The notes under the pieces were generated by a model. It was not told where the DNA came from and made no database searches. It saw nothing but the letters and a program-made list of their open reading frames with translations. A stretch of DNA of 64,000 nt, taken from contig CAUYUJ010011203.1 in the NCBI GenBank assembly GCA_963575745.1, positions 110,514 to 174,513 on the forward strand, in the 5' to 3' direction. This DNA is from Prorocentrum cordatum (lineage: Eukaryota > Sar > Dinophyceae > Prorocentrales > Prorocentraceae). Below are positions 41,955-53,150 of the stretch, piece after piece. The number at the start of each line of letters is the position of its first letter. Positions within the stretch are counted from its first letter, which is position 1. The position numbers and the translations under genes were made by a program.

Positions 41955-42162
41955 AGGCCTCCCAGATGGGGTCGGAGCAGACGGGGTCGGAGGATCGCGC
42001 CGCACTGGCGATGCATCGCCGATGCACCGGCGCCGTCGGCGATGCGTCGGCGACGCCAGCGTGGAGGAAATCGGGCTGCACATCGAGCGGCAGCGCCGAT
42101 GCATCGGCGACGCGGCGCGGTTCTCCGATCCCGTCGACTCGGGCACTCGGGCCCAGGGGCCA
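41955..42162 (+). mobile_element. Element C copy 4
   Basis: Left end AGGCCTCCCAGATGGGGTCG, core GCGATGCATCGCCGATGCAC, GGCGATGCGTCGGCGACGCC and CACATCGAGCGGCAGCGCCG; right end TTCTCCGATCCCGTCGACTC…GGGCCCAGGGGCC. The ends are inverted with several mismatches. Confidence 0.8.
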
Positions 42163-43420
42163 GGAGGCATGGGGCCCCCAGAGCACTCGAGAGCCCCCCG
42201 ACACGATCCCAAACATCAAAACCGCCTGGAGCCTCTATCCTGGAATGGAATGGAATGCCCAAAAGGGGAAGTGCATGGCACTAAGGTCTGAACAGATCAG
42301 AGTTACTAGCCAGTCTGTCTGGCTTCCTTGGATCTACTACGTTCCAGTAGGGCCGCCATTCTAAGCTCGTAAATGGGTACTTCCCTGGAGGCAAATCCGA
42401 GAGGCACCACTGTCGAGTCAGGGGTAGACTCCGAGGGAGCCGGCACCACCGAGGGGGCGACGAGGAGAAGCCTCGATCCTCAGGCGCAGGTGGTGCCCCC
42501 CCCTCCACGGTGACCCCCCCCTGGCGCTGCCCAACTCCTGGGCGGCCGGCACGCCGGCATCGCCGGGGGGGCCCATGGCGCCCCGCGCGGGAGAAGGCCG
42601 CCGGGAGGCGCGGGGCCCGCGGCGAGGAAGCCAGGGCTGCGTAGCTCCCGGGATGTTTTTGTTGTTCACGCCCGCCTCTTCGTAGATCTACAGTCAACCC
42701 GTATAGTGAGGACGCGCGATCAGGATGCAAGGCCCTCGGAAGCCCATTTCGAAGTTTTCGAGCGGAGCGCGACTAACGAAAGTGGCCAAGGATGCACCGA
42801 GGAGGCAAGGAGGCAACGGTACCCTTGGGAAGGTCGCCCGTCCTTACAATGCGGGTTAAGTGTACCGAACGTGTCAATGTAAACCCGGGTCGGTCCGGCT
42901 CCGCAGGATCCTGCGCGCCAACCTAAGTCAAAGCAGCCCCAGCTGTGCAGGATCTTGCAAGATTCAGCGCTCTGGCTGACCCCCCTTTACATTGACACCC
43001 GCCTGAAGGCTCCCGACCTCTCCGCCAACAATCAGTCCGAGACAAGAAAACAGCCTCTGGGAAATGAGAGGGGACCTCGGGGGCCACACATTGCACAACC
43101 ACACGTCGTCGGATGTCATGGCCTTCTGCTGGCGCAACAGCGAGGGATGCCTGCCCAGGCCTTTCAGCGCATCGAGCAGAACACAATGTGGAGGTCCTTC
43201 CGGGTTTTTTGCAGCCTCTGGGGGGCCCCTCCGAGCCCCTGGGCCGCCAGGGAACGGCTGTGGTAGAAGAGCCGACTCTGGTGAAAGCGTCGAGATTTTC
43301 TGGTGACCCTGTGTTGACCAAATGCAAACATAGGGTCTGTGAGTCTGAGGATTCGAAGTGAATCACGCGGGATGTGCTTCGTCATTTTCGGCGTCAAGAG
43401 GCCGCGTCTGTGCCCTGGGT
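42163..43420. other. No gene recognised
   Basis: Complex sequence. Minus-strand frames at 42281-42730 and 42923-43366 are non-repetitive but show no known motif. Confidence 0.35.
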
Positions 43421-43426
43421 CAACGA

Positions 43427-43495
43427 AACAAACAAAAAAAAACAAAAAAAAACAAAACAAAAAAAACAACAAAAAAAAAAAAAAAAAAAAAAAAA
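43427..43495. repeat. A-rich tract, AAAAACAAAA then a 25-base A run
   Basis: An A-only-plus-C stretch of about 70 bp within GC-rich DNA, ending in an unbroken A run. It could be the fossil tail of a retroposed transcript on the plus strand or a simple A microsatellite. The preceding sequence shows no recognisable gene. Confidence 0.93.
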
Positions 43496-44324
43496 CTGCC
43501 CGCGATGCGAATGTCCAGAAGGGGGGTCGAGATGTGCGGAAGCTGGCAACTCGAGAGATGATGGTCGTCGGGGATCGAGCTAGATCGGCACTGCCACTGC
43601 AGGAAGGTGCCCGACGCAAGCTGCAAAACTGAGGGGGAATCTGCACGGGAGCTCAGCACGCAAGCCGAGATCCCATTTCTCTCTGTCAAGAATGCAGCTT
43701 CCAGGTGCCAAGCAAGACAAATCACCAAGCGGGACCCAGAACCTCGCAATAGCGGCAGATGACAAACACCCATATTCGAATTAAAGCAAGCCTTCTGTGG
43801 TCACAGCTTGGAGTTGAATCTGCGGCTCAAGGCCTGGAGGAAAGCGACAGGTGGGGAACACCTGAGGTCAGCGCAGGAGAAAAAGCGTTAGTTCAAAGTA
43901 TATACGTCAGCATTGCTCACAGGACAGCATGTGGGATACTTCATCCAGGTCGGATGACCTTCGCTCCTCATCGCTTTCTCGCGGTCAAAATGAAGTCCCA
44001 CACTATTACTTGCAGCGTTACGCGACAGAATGTGTATCCCCGGATTGGGGGCCGCCGTTATCAAACGTATTCCGAGGGCCAAACTTCCTAGGGACTCCCG
44101 CAGGGAGGACGCTGTCAGCGGAGAGGCTCAAGCTGGGGACCCCGGGATCAGAACAAGATGGCGAGCACGGGGCGAATTCGGAAACAAACTCTGCGGGGAG
44201 CCGCAACAAAAAAGTATGTAGGTGAGGGCCGTCTCGAACTGTAACTATACCACTGGAAGAGAATCAAATGAGACTACGGCTGATCTCCCGCCCGGCCAAA
44301 TCCGCTCAAATTCGGTCCCCAGAT
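43496..44324. other. Unique tract, no gene recognised
   Basis: Less GC-biased and almost free of repeats. A plus-strand frame at 43759-44091 of 110 codons is not compositionally biased but has no known domain. Confidence 0.35.
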
Positions 44325-44430
44325 CCATCCCGGGATCCATCGTGACCCATTTTTCGAAGCGGATCCAGCCAGAACGACGAGAAGCCTCCAGGATGCCCAA
44401 AAGAACGAAAAGCCCCAGGGAGGGCCACTG
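44325..44430 (+). repeat. Dispersed repeat R10, copy 2
   Basis: Shares the GGATCCATCGTGACC, TTCGAAGCGGATCCAGCC and CCTCCAGGATGCCCAAAAG blocks with 38187-38290. Confidence 0.75.
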
Positions 44431-44914
44431 TTGTCTCGAATGGTCTTTCGCCGATACCAGTAGCAAACATAGTCTCCAGCTCTTCCAATCGACATGTCTA
44501 GCTGCATGCGAGCGGACCGCAGATTCGTCCATGGCGTAGCACTGGGTACCTGGCTCCGTGCAGCACCTCGTGGTGCCGCAGTTGTCGCCGGGAGCCTGGC
44601 GTTCGAACTGTCACGGTTCAATAAAAAACATTATGGTGCAATATGTGGCACGCGGGTCGCAATCAGTGCAAACCATCCGCCGCCGCGCTTGGGAAGGGCT
44701 GTGCGTATGTGTGGTGTGTGGTGTGTGCGCGTGCGCGTGCATGTACCATGTATGTGTGCGCCTGTGCTGGTGTGCGCGCGTCAGTGTTTGTTTGTGTGTT
44801 GCGTTTTGTTTATGAGTGCGCTTGCGTGTTTCAAATCATGCTTCTTTCGTGTGTTGTTTATCTTGCGGTGTCATCCGCCACCGTGCCTCGAGCATGCAAA
44901 TGAATGCCTCGAGG
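44431..44914. other. Unique sequence, then GT-rich tract
   Basis: 44700-44860 is an imperfect alternating GT/GC stretch (GTGTGGTGTGTGCGCGTGCG). No coding call. Confidence 0.5.
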
Positions 44915-45710
44915 CTCATGCAGCCCTGTAGGGCTGAGGGGTGGAGGGTGTACAACAGAAGGGATGCAAGGTTCTGAACGGCCTGGGCCCCCAATCTGCA
45001 AGCAATTTCTGGGGATATATTCCCAGGAACTTGCGGAAACTTCTCGGAACTTCCTAGAAATTCCCAAACTTTCCAGGAGCTCTTGGGAACTGCTCGGCCA
45101 AACCTCATACGACCTCCCAGGTTCTCGAATGTCTTAAGAACCGCTTCGTATGGCTACAGAGATCCCTGGAGCTACCAAAAACAGCTTCAAAATGGCCCAT
45201 TGTGGCCCCAGGACGGCCCAAGAGGCCCACAAGACGCCCCAAGCGGGCCCCCCAAGAGAGCCCCCAGAAGCATAAATCGCCACATTCCGTCGAGAAAACA
45301 CGCATTGTCACTATATTCACCTCGTGGGCTTTCGCGGCAACATAGAAGGCCCACATGGCACCCAACCCCCCAATAGGTGGGCCCTTCTTCGCCCAGCGAA
45401 TCCCCCAAAAAGGCTCCAACACGGCCACAGGGGGGCCCACGAGGGCCCAAGAGGACCCCAACACGGCCCAAGGAACCCCAAGACGGCGCTAAGAGAGGCC
45501 CCGGAGGGAAGAACACGAACAGACATGTCGAGCCGACGGGCTCACGAAACCCCAGGAGGCCCCAAGAAGCCCCACGAGGCCCTTACACGAGGCCCCCAAA
45601 CAAAAACCCAAGTGGCCCCAATACACCCCCAAATGCGCCCCGGAAAGCTGCAAAACGGCACCCACGAAGCCTCCAAACGGCTCTTGAGAAAAGGCTCCTC
45701 GCGACATCCC
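44915..45710 (+). repeat. Composite ~11-bp array A5
   Basis: The head 44915-44995 (CTCATGCAG, CTGAGGGGTGGA, a GATGCAAGGTT block, GGCCTGGGCCC) matches A3's head. 45010-45110 has a variant array of GGAACTT units (GGAACTTGCGGAAACTTCTC). From 45190 AAGAGG units follow at 10-12-bp spacing, interrupted by an A+T-richer linker at 45265-45350. Confidence 0.82.
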
Positions 45711-46295
45711 AACGAACATCTTAAAGGCATATTACCCACATCCCTAGCACGGCGGTGGGCCACGGGCCAGTACATAGCAAGGGCTCCCGAGAAATCGGGC
45801 CCAACACGCGTGCAATGTTTCGACGGGGGCCGTGCGATGCTCGACCTTCCATTCAAAAGTATGGACGAGCACTTTATCCTGGGTAAAAGGCTGGCGACCC
45901 CCAACTGGAGAATCCCCACGACCGCGGCCGATTTCATTCGCACGCGCTGGCACCTGATGAAAAGATCGTTATGACCGGGGACGTTCAGGCAACCTGAAAA
46001 CCAGCGCGACGTTAACGACCTCGAGACGCGGTGCTGCGTCCCAGCGACCCAGTACTGCGTCGCCGACTGCGCCGTCGGCGACTGAAACCATGCGAGCTTT
46101 GCGCGACGAGGCTCTAGCAATCATCCGCCCTCGACAAGACGATGGCACGCTCACATATGCGCCGTCCCCGTGGCCGCCCTCCGCGGCGGAGGACAGCGCC
46201 CCAAAACCCGGGAGGTGGTGAGAACGCGCTCCGCCTGGCGGCCCCGCCCCGCGACGGTTCGTCGCGGCAGGGGGGGCGGCGCCCTGGAGGCCGCA
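45711..46295. other. No gene recognised
   Basis: Complex sequence. Frames on both strands (plus to 45974, minus 45542-46120) look non-repetitive over about 80 codons, but no domain is recognised. Confidence 0.35.
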
Positions 46296-46297
46296 GG

Positions 46298-46318
46298 GTT
46301 TGGTTTAGGGTTTAGGGT
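46298..46318 (+). repeat. Telomere-like (TTTAGGG)2 motif
   Basis: GGTTTGGTTTAGGGTTTAGGG contains two perfect TTTAGGG units, the repeat used at plant and dinoflagellate telomeres. Only two units, so it is an interstitial match. A related GGGTTTAAGGTTTAG lies at 48638-48652, at the far end of the higher-order repeat. Confidence 0.7.
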
Positions 46319-47108
46319 CCACTAGCCCAAGCTGGAGGCCTGTTGGACGTATCCCAACCACCGATGACCCACGACATACTGATCTCAAAAACGACGACGA
46401 CGATACCGATGACGAAGACGACGACGTTGATCTCAAAACGACGACGACGACGACGACGACGACGACAACGACGACGACGACGACGACGACAGTCGCGCAA
46501 AGTCTTCTGGGAAGCCGCTGCAACGGCGATGCGGCACGCGCGCGCGACGGCGCGATTGGAAGAACGACGTACATTTTCTCGAGTCCCTATGCGTCGCAGG
46601 GACGCCGCCCAGCGGCGGTGAGATCGCATGGAATGGCTGCGCAACGAGCGCGGGATAGCTCGTTGCCTCGAGGGGACGGATCCCCAGTTCGCATCCTTAG
46701 CACTGCGGCGCGGTGCGCAAAGGCCGATACAAGGGCGATGCGGCGCGCGCACGCGAAGCCACGGATATGCGTGAGAGGTGCGCCCCGCCATTTGCAAAAG
46801 CTCTCAGAACACCATTCCCGGCACTCGGAAGACAAGGATCTGCGTTAGACGTGTGCCAAAATGGGGGGGCGCATAAAGGGGTGTAGAAGGGCTGCTCTCA
46901 GAGCGCCATTCCTGGCACCCCGGGGCCACGGATCTGCATGAGGGGCGCGCCCTGGGACTTGCAGAGGCTCTGAGAACACCAGTCCCGGCACTCCGAAGGC
47001 AGAATCGGCGTGAGGGGTGCGCCAAAATGGGGACGCGCATAAGGGGCGCCGTAAGGGCGCTTCAAGGCATTCCACGATTTAAATATTTAAAGGCTCTTAC
47101 TTCTTAGA
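46319..47108 (+). repeat. Higher-order repeat, unit 1
   Basis: Part a (46319-46763) has AGCCCAAGCTGGAGGCCTG, two (GAC/CGA)n runs and a body with CGTCGCAGGGACGCCGCCCA and GAGATCGCATGGA. Part b (46755-47050) is a ~73-bp tandem of GGCCACGGATCTGCRTGAGGGG…CTCTGAGAACACCATTCC units. Part c is an A+T-rich end (TTTAAATATTTAAAGGCTC). Confidence 0.88.
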
Positions 47109-47228
47109 GTCCACGAGCCCAAACTGGAAGCCTGTTGGACGTGTCCCACCCACCCATGACCCAAGACATATTGATCTCAGAACGACGACGACGATACCAG
47201 TGACGAGGACGACGATGTTGATCTCAAA

Positions 47229-47272
<44 letters not shown>

Positions 47273-48655
47273 AGTCGCGCAAAGTCTTCTGGGAAGCCGC
47301 TGCAACGGCGATGCGGCACGCGCGCGCGACGACGCGATTTGAAAAACAACGTATATTTACGCGAGTCCCTGTGCGTCGCAGGGACGCCGCCCAGCGGCGG
47401 TGAGATCGCATGGAGTGGCTGCGCAACGAGCGTGGGATAGCTCGTTGCCTCGAGGAGACGGATCCGCAGTTCGTATCCTTAGCACTGCGGCGCGGTGCGC
47501 GAAGGCCGATACAAGGGCGATGCGACGCGCGCACGCGAAGCGACAACAAAAAGGAGTAGATCCCCGCAGCAACTTACCGACGCCGTGGCGATGCATAACC
47601 CAGCTCGATGCGAGGCGCGCGGAATAGTTCGTTGCTTGGATCGTTGTTTCCACGAGAGAGGTTCCCCCGTTTGGCCCTTCCAGTTCGCCCCAGTGCCCGC
47701 GAAGCGGAGGGAAACGACGCCACCCACACGCCACCACCAGGATGCCTTCCTGGCCCCTGTGCCCAGCGCGCGCGCTGGGCGGGGCTGGGAGAGCGCCAGG
47801 GGGGGCGGGCGGGGGCGTTGTCCCCACACCGCGTCGCTGGCGCTGGGCCGAGCCCTCCACCGCGTCACGGCGGACTCGTAGCGATGCATTGAGAGCCGGC
47901 TTGCGCCGCCCACCACCGCCGCCCACCGCGGCGCCCCCGGAAAAACGCCGGCGAGACGCAGCTGCGCCTTCCTCCGGGAACTTCTCGACGAGAGGCTCCC
48001 GGGGGAGGGGGGCTTCTGGGCGGCCGTGGTCGCCCCGCCGCGCTGGCTCCGTGGCGCTCGAGCGCGCCGCGGAGTGGCCGCGCGACGGGGCGGCCATAGC
48101 CGCTCGGAAACCCCAGGGGGCCATGTTCAGCCTCCACGGAGCGGCGCCTGGGGAAGGGCACGGGGGCGACTCTCAACCCGAAAGGGTCGAGGTCGCGCCC
48201 GCACCTGTCGCTAAGGACAGTAACGACGCCATGCCTGGCATTCCGAGGCCACGAAGGTCTGAGAGGGGCGCGCCGTGTGATTCGCAAGCCGCCCCAAAAA
48301 CGCCCTTTTTGACACTCCGAAGCCACGAATATGTGTGGGGGGTGCGCCTTGGGACTTGCAGACCCTCCCATAACGCCATTCCTGACAGTCCGAGGCCACG
48401 AATCTGCGTGAGGGGTGCACCCTGGGTTTTGCAGATCCTCCCAGAACGCCATTCCTGGAGCTCCGAGGGCCAGAATGAGGCCTGCGTTTTGCAAAAGCTT
48501 TCGGAACACCATTCCTGGCACTCCGAGGGCAAGGATCTGCGTGAGGGGTGCGCCGAAATGGGAGGCGGCATTAGGGGGCGCATAAGGAGCACGGTGGGAG
48601 TTCTGGGAATCAATATTTATAGGCTCCTAGTTCTTAGGGTTTAAGGTTTAGACGG
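47109..48655 (+). repeat. Higher-order repeat, unit 2, with ~680-bp insertion
   Basis: Part a (47109-47543) is about 90% like unit 1. Part b restarts only at 48225, with five ~72-77-bp units (48242, 48319, 48391, 48463, 48523). Part c (ATCAATATTTATAGGCTCC) ends at 48655. Sequence 47544-48224 has no partner in unit 1 and therefore looks inserted between parts a and b. Confidence 0.88.
47544..48224. other. Insertion between parts a and b of repeat unit 2
   Basis: About 680 bp of unrelated sequence, first A+T-balanced (CGACAACAAAAAGGAG), then GC-rich. No terminal repeats or flanking duplication could be identified. A plus-strand frame from 47742 and a minus-strand frame to 48124 read through it without known motifs. 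Confidence 0.5.
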
Positions 48656-49085
48656 GAGGACTCCCGAAGCCCCCCGGTGCCGAGAGCCTTCGACCTCGGC
48701 TCAGGCCGTCCAGCGGGGAGGGGGGAACTTGGCGCGACCCACAAGGAAAGCAGCACGGCCCACCAACTTCTGACTGATGCTGTTTACTAGTGGGTGTGAT
48801 CCACGGAGCCACTGGAGGCCGGAGTGACAAGGCAGAGGGGTGTTTTACTGAAGCGCGTTTCTTTGACGTCGATGGAATAGTTCTGGTAGAGGCGCACTCC
48901 TGCTCGACGGTGCAGTAATTCTGCGCCTCCCCCATGTCCCCCATCCTCTCTCCCGTTCCGTCCTCCCTCCTCCGCCCTTCTCCTCTTCCTCCTCCCCCTC
49001 TTCGTCTTACTCCTCAAGCGCCAGCCCGGACCGCCTCCCGCGGCGGGAGCCCGCGAGCCAGCGCCAGGTTGCCGTCCCGCCGCTG
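48656..49085. other. No gene recognised
   Basis: Complex sequence leading to a CT-rich tract. Confidence 0.4.
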
Positions 49086-49089
49086 CCCG

Positions 49090-49107
49090 CTCTCTCTCTC
49101 TCTCTCG

Positions 49108-49138
<31 letters not shown>

Positions 49139-49198
49139 ACGCACCCTCTTGCCTCTCTCCCTGCCTCCTCCTCCTCCTCCTCCTCTCACCCTCCTTTC
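49090..49198. repeat. (CT)n and (TCC)n tract
   Basis: CT dinucleotides with CG interruptions at 49090-49138, then TCC triplets at 49167-49184. Confidence 0.95.
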
Positions 49199-49294
49199 CT
49201 CCCTTCAGGGGTCCTCAGCGCCGCACGGCTGCGGAGCGCCGCTCTCGGAGCGACCGGGCGCCTTCGCGCGCAGTGTCGCGCCTGCTGCGCTGCT

Positions 49295-49842
49295 TTGACG
49301 CGCTCGACCGTCGCGGCTGTCAGCCGTCCCGTGTTGGCGCCGCCTTCCCTATATAAGCAGCTGCGTGGCGGCGCCAGCCTCGGCAATGTTGTGAAGGAGT
49401 TTTTAGAGCTGTTCGGCAAAGTGGTGCCGGCCATCCTGATGCGGCCGCTCGGCCGCCGCGCGCGGGCAAAGAGGAGCAAGGCGCTCGTGGTGAAGCCCCT
49501 GCGGATCGCCTCGGTCCTGCCCATGCTCATGGTGATCGGGCCCATCGTCGATCCGCTCCTTGTCCTCCAGCTGCTGCTGGTGGGTGTCATGTTGCCCAGC
49601 ACCCAGCTGCCACTGAGGAGTGCATTGGAGCAGGTCGCTGCACTCCTGCCGATGCCGTGAAGCACATCATGCTGCCCATCGGGCACGCTTCTCTACTGAG
49701 GGCGCTGCGGATGTTCGTGACGATCCTTCTCATGAAACTAGCGTTGATCAGGACTCCCGACCTCCTTCTCATGCATGCGTTAGTGCTCAGCGGTTTGGCA
49801 CTACCACTGAGACTGTGCTATGCTGTGTGTCCTCCGGATTGA
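49295..49842 (+). CDS. Unrecognised Leu/Val-rich frame pair, low-confidence gene candidate
   Basis: A plus-strand frame (49295-49660) encodes about 120 residues. After a basic RPLGRRARAKRSK patch it has a strongly hydrophobic stretch (VLPMLMVIGPIVDPLLVLQLL), suggesting a membrane segment. A second frame, shifted by one (49657-49842), continues hydrophobic (LLRALRMFVTILLMKLAL). A TATATAA box sits at 49350-49356, but this is inside the first frame. The opposite strand is also open (49186-49686, Ser/Thr-rich) with the same third-position GC bias, so the strand is ambiguous. No family is recognised. Confidence 0.22.
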
Positions 49843-50075
49843 ACGGCTCGGGAGGTTTGCTTCCCATGGCTAGTGCATCCTGTGCTTGATTTGACCCCCT
49901 TCTTTTCTGGACCTGGGTCCTAGGACCCAGGCCAATCCATGTTCCATGTTGCATGCTCCTCTTCCCCCTCTCCTCCCCCCTCCCCGTTGTCTTCCCGATC
50001 CTTCCTTCTCCCTACCCCTTGCCTCGATCGTGGGCCAGAGGCCGAGTTTCTCTTGGGATGCCTTTCGGGGCCTCC
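49843..50075. other. No gene recognised
   Basis: Unique sequence with an inverted pair GGACCTGGGTCCTAGGACCCAGG (49909-49931), a near-perfect palindrome. Confidence 0.5.
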
Positions 50076-50079
50076 TGGA

Positions 50080-50500
50080 AATTATTCTGAAGTGTGTATG
50101 GGCCTCTGTTGGGCCTCCTAGGGGCGTCTTGGGGCATGTGGGGGGTTTCTGGCGGTCTAGCGAGTCATCTTGGGGTGGAAGGCTCGAGATGCTTTGCGCT
50201 CCTCCCCTTAGTCCTCTCTGGGGCCGTCTTGGGGGCCTCCTGGGCCGTTTTGCGTTCCTCTTGGGCCGTCTGAGGGCCGTCTTCGGGGCCTCTTGGGGCG
50301 AGCGCTGTTCAAACAAAAACAAGCGAATCTGGGGAAAACCCATCTGTTTCCGTCAGGATTGGGACGACGTTCGTTTCTTGGGCCCTTTTGGGGAGGCCCT
50401 TCGGGGCGTCTAGGGGGCCTCTCGGGAGGTCTGGAAGCCACCTTGAGCGATCTGGAGCCCTCTTGGACCGTCTCGGGGGTCTGGACCGCTTGGGGAGCGC
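50080..50500 (-). repeat. Composite ~11-bp array A6, minus orientation
   Basis: GGGGCCTCYTGG and GGGCCGTCTTGGG units at 10-12-bp spacing, the reverse complement of the AAGAGG arrays. A non-unit linker with A-rich strand (GTTCAAACAAAAACAAGCG) occupies 50300-50380, in the position of the T-rich linker of other arrays. Confidence 0.82.
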
Positions 50501-50604
50501 ACTCGGCCCCTCCAAGGGCCCACCATGGGTCCCGGACCGCCAGGGACACCATGGGTACCACAGATCGGCGGCGGGCACAGGGGGGCAAAGCGAGATGAGG
50601 TGGG

Positions 50605-50718
50605 CACTCTCAGAAGGCCCGAGGCCCCCCAAGCCTTCTCAGAAACTAGGACGCAAGCCTCTCGGAAGGCTGGAGGGCTTCTGAGAAGCCCCGCCACCTT
50701 CTGAGAAGGCCTTCTAAC
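50605..50718. repeat. Inverted-motif repeat R5, copy 5
   Basis: ACTCTCAGAAGGCCCGAGG…GCCTTCTCAGAAAC…GGAGGGCTTCTGAGAAGCCCC…CTTCTGAGAAGGCCTTCT. The best match to the 10.1-kb copy, including the closing palindrome. MITE-M starts two bases beyond it. Confidence 0.78.
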
Positions 50719-50719
50719 C

Positions 50720-50879
50720 TTAAGTCGGGCCTGTCCCTCTACAGGAGGAATATTCAAAAATGGTATAAAAAAATAGTCTGGGGCCTACTCTTTGGTGTTT
50801 TTACTATGTTCGAAGATTCTTTGACTACTTCTTCAGTTTCCCTCGAAGATCGGCCTGTGGGGGGACAGGCCCGACCTAA
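50720..50879 (+). mobile_element. MITE-M copy 6, 160 bp
   Basis: Left end TTAAGTCGGGCCTGTCCCTC and right end GGGGGACAGGCCCGACCTAA are inverted repeats. The interior is A+T-rich (ATGGTATAAAAAAATAG). Flanks TTCTAACCT (50712-50720) and CGCTAACCT (50880-50888) match at 7 of 9 positions. Confidence 0.85.
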
Positions 50880-51555
50880 CGCTAACCTCTCACTTCCCCC
50901 CCCTCGCTCGCCACCTGACGGGGGCGGAAAAGAAGCTTGGGAAACGCAGGCCGCCCCGGGGCCCCGGGGGCCCGGCCGCCGGGCACATGCTGTACCAAGC
51001 CTCCAGAGCTCCGCGCGGCTTCGCCGCGCTGGACCTCTCTCCGGAGATGCCGGCGCGGCGGCGCCGGAGGCGCCGCCAGGGGCCGCGCCGATCCAGGAAA
51101 CCCGCGCGGACCCCACGGGATCCAGGAAACCCATCCAAGGAACGTGTTTCTCTAGAGAAATCCGGACCGGTCAGACTCCAAGAGATCCCGTCCAAGATAT
51201 GTGTGCATGCCGTCAGCATGCTGAACACTGCCGGCTGCCCCGCTCAGGGGAACGGCGCGGGGTGGGAGGGGATGAGCGCCAAGGGGGGCCGCCAGGGGTG
51301 CGGGAGAGGGGGACCGAGCGAAAGCCCCGAGCGGGTCCGCGTGGATCTCCGAGCGACGTCTTCGTGCAGTTGTGGCTTTGGCTCCCACGCTGCACGGCGC
51401 GCAGAATGCCACCATCGGCCGCAGTCTCTTCCAGATGCACACCTTCCAAAAGCAACCAGGAGAAGCGTGCAGAAAAATCCGCTGTCCCTCCAGAGTGCGA
51501 TCCCATAGGCACGAATCCCAGACGAACGAGCACAACGAGACAAGCGCACTGAAAG
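50880..51555. other. No gene recognised; diverged short inverted-repeat motifs
   Basis: Contains GGCGCCGGAGGCGCCGCCAGGG and CCGATCCAGGAAACCCGCGCGG at 51056-51115, which resemble the middle and right end of the 62.0/63.4-kb element D. Confidence 0.45.
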
Positions 51556-51557
51556 TC

Positions 51558-52317
51558 CTAGAACAAATCGAAACGCGATGGGACAAACGCATCCCTTTCC
51601 GCATGGGCTACTCTGCTCCCATGAGTCGTCGTCGCTCTCGCCTGCGCCCTGTCCAAGAGAGGAAGAGAAGACTCGGGGGTGTCGCCGAGCACTTGTCGGG
51701 GTCCTTCAGCGGCGTACGAGCTCCAAGCTGCGGCGGGGGAATCCACATCCAACAAATAGCGGAGGGAGGCATCTGCGGGCAATTTACATCCATATCCACA
51801 GCGTCTCGCACTTGCGGACAGCCTTGCCAATAAACTCGAGACGCAATAGACATTCATTGAAATCTGGCGCATGGCGATGCCAGACTTCATCCATGTCCGC
51901 TGAGCCTCTGCATGCTGGACCCCGTTCCGTTCGAGGAATTGGAATTGGATATGAAATTCGGTCCGCAGGATGGGCCGAGAAGATGCGGTGAGAAGCCAGG
52001 GAAGTCGAGAACACAAAACGAGTGTGCTCTGATGCTGCAAGGGCAACGACTCCGTGCGGGAACAACGAAACACTCGGGCCGAAACCATCATCGCTAATGT
52101 TGAGAGCTAACCTCCGGTCTGTGAAACAGTTCCCTTGAAGCATGGTTCTCTTCTCTTGCCACTCCTGAACTACCACCTCGCAACAAAGGCAACCAGACCA
52201 GAGAAGAGATGCCTTGGTGCAGTCCCATCCATTGCTTGGACACTTGGGAAGACACGACGCCCAATTCTCATTTTTCCTATCCGACCGACCCCGCTTCATG
52301 GAGGTTCCCACGACCAA
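51558..52317 (-). other. Possible worn coding tract, unrecognised
   Basis: Two overlapping minus-strand frames of 177 codons each (52091-51558 and 52317-51784) cover sequence with little repeat content and balanced amino acid composition; the second is Cys/Trp-containing at its start. Neither has a domain I recognise. It could be a decayed mobile-element protein or chance frames. Confidence 0.3.
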
Positions 52318-52439
52318 CGCAATATCTCAGCGTTCCCAGAAATTCAATACGTTTTCACCTGCGAAGTACGTGCGTAGATTAACACTTCCACATGCAGACA
52401 TGATGAAAAAGGAGACAGAGGGAACGAGAGAAAGAGCGA

Positions 52440-52520
52440 GAGACAAAGGAGAGTGAGAGAGAGAGAGAAACAACGAGAGAGTGAGAGAGAGAGAGAGCCA
52501 GAGAGGGAGAGAGCGAATAG
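52440..52520. repeat. (GA)n tract
   Basis: GAGAGA-rich stretch with GAACGA and CAGAGA interruptions. Confidence 0.92.
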
Positions 52521-53009
52521 CAACATGTGTATGCATCTACAGAAAGAGAGATACGCATGTAAACACCAAAGAAACACAAACTATAGATTTGCATACGCAG
52601 CACATCAAGAGTGGTCAGCGACGCATGGGGCTCCGGACGAATTCCCCCCGAGAGAGAACGACAAACTCATCGGAACGTCAGGAAACTGTGCCGATATTCT
52701 TTCTCGGAGAGGCGAAGTCCAGATCCCTTGGCTCCAACTGGACCAGCTCCAGCTGGACTTGGCGCCGCCGAGAAGGTTTCGTAGGCCGCGAGGGAAAGTA
52801 GGCCCATGCAGGAGAGGGTGAGAATTTCCAAGACGTCCAGCGTCGCGGTTTTTGCTCACGTGGCTTCCCAGAGGTTGACCTCTGATGGGGGAGCGGCCCG
52901 AGGCCTGGCAATTATGAGGGCCCCCATGGCCAAGGCCAAAAACTTGAGAGTTGTTATGAAGGGGCCCACAAACACACACACACACACACAAAACAAAAAA
53001 AAGGAGACA
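52521..53009. other. No gene recognised
   Basis: Unique sequence with a (CA)n run at 52973-52989. Confidence 0.4.
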
Positions 53010-53150
53010 CAGACAACAGGATTCCCTATGGTTTCACATCTTTTCGGGGTTTCTGTCTTCCCCCCAACTTCACATGTTTTCCCTACCTTCTGGGGAATCG
53101 ACGATTCATTGTGTCTGTGTGTGTTCTGTCCCATCCTGATGTTAGGCTGT
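53010..53150 (+). repeat. Dispersed repeat R9, copy 2
   Basis: GTCTTCCCCCCAACTTCACAT, GTTTTCCCTACCTTCTGGGG, AATCGACGATTCATTGTGTC and TGTGTGTTCTGTCCC align in order with 13975-14125. Confidence 0.72.

Noticed and set aside
46298-46318. True telomere
   Set aside because: Only two TTTAGGG units, followed by more than 17 kb of other sequence.
49350-49356. TATA-box promoter (TATATAA)
   Set aside because: It lies inside the only nearby frame, no transcript start can be shown, and TATA use is not typical of the suspected lineage.
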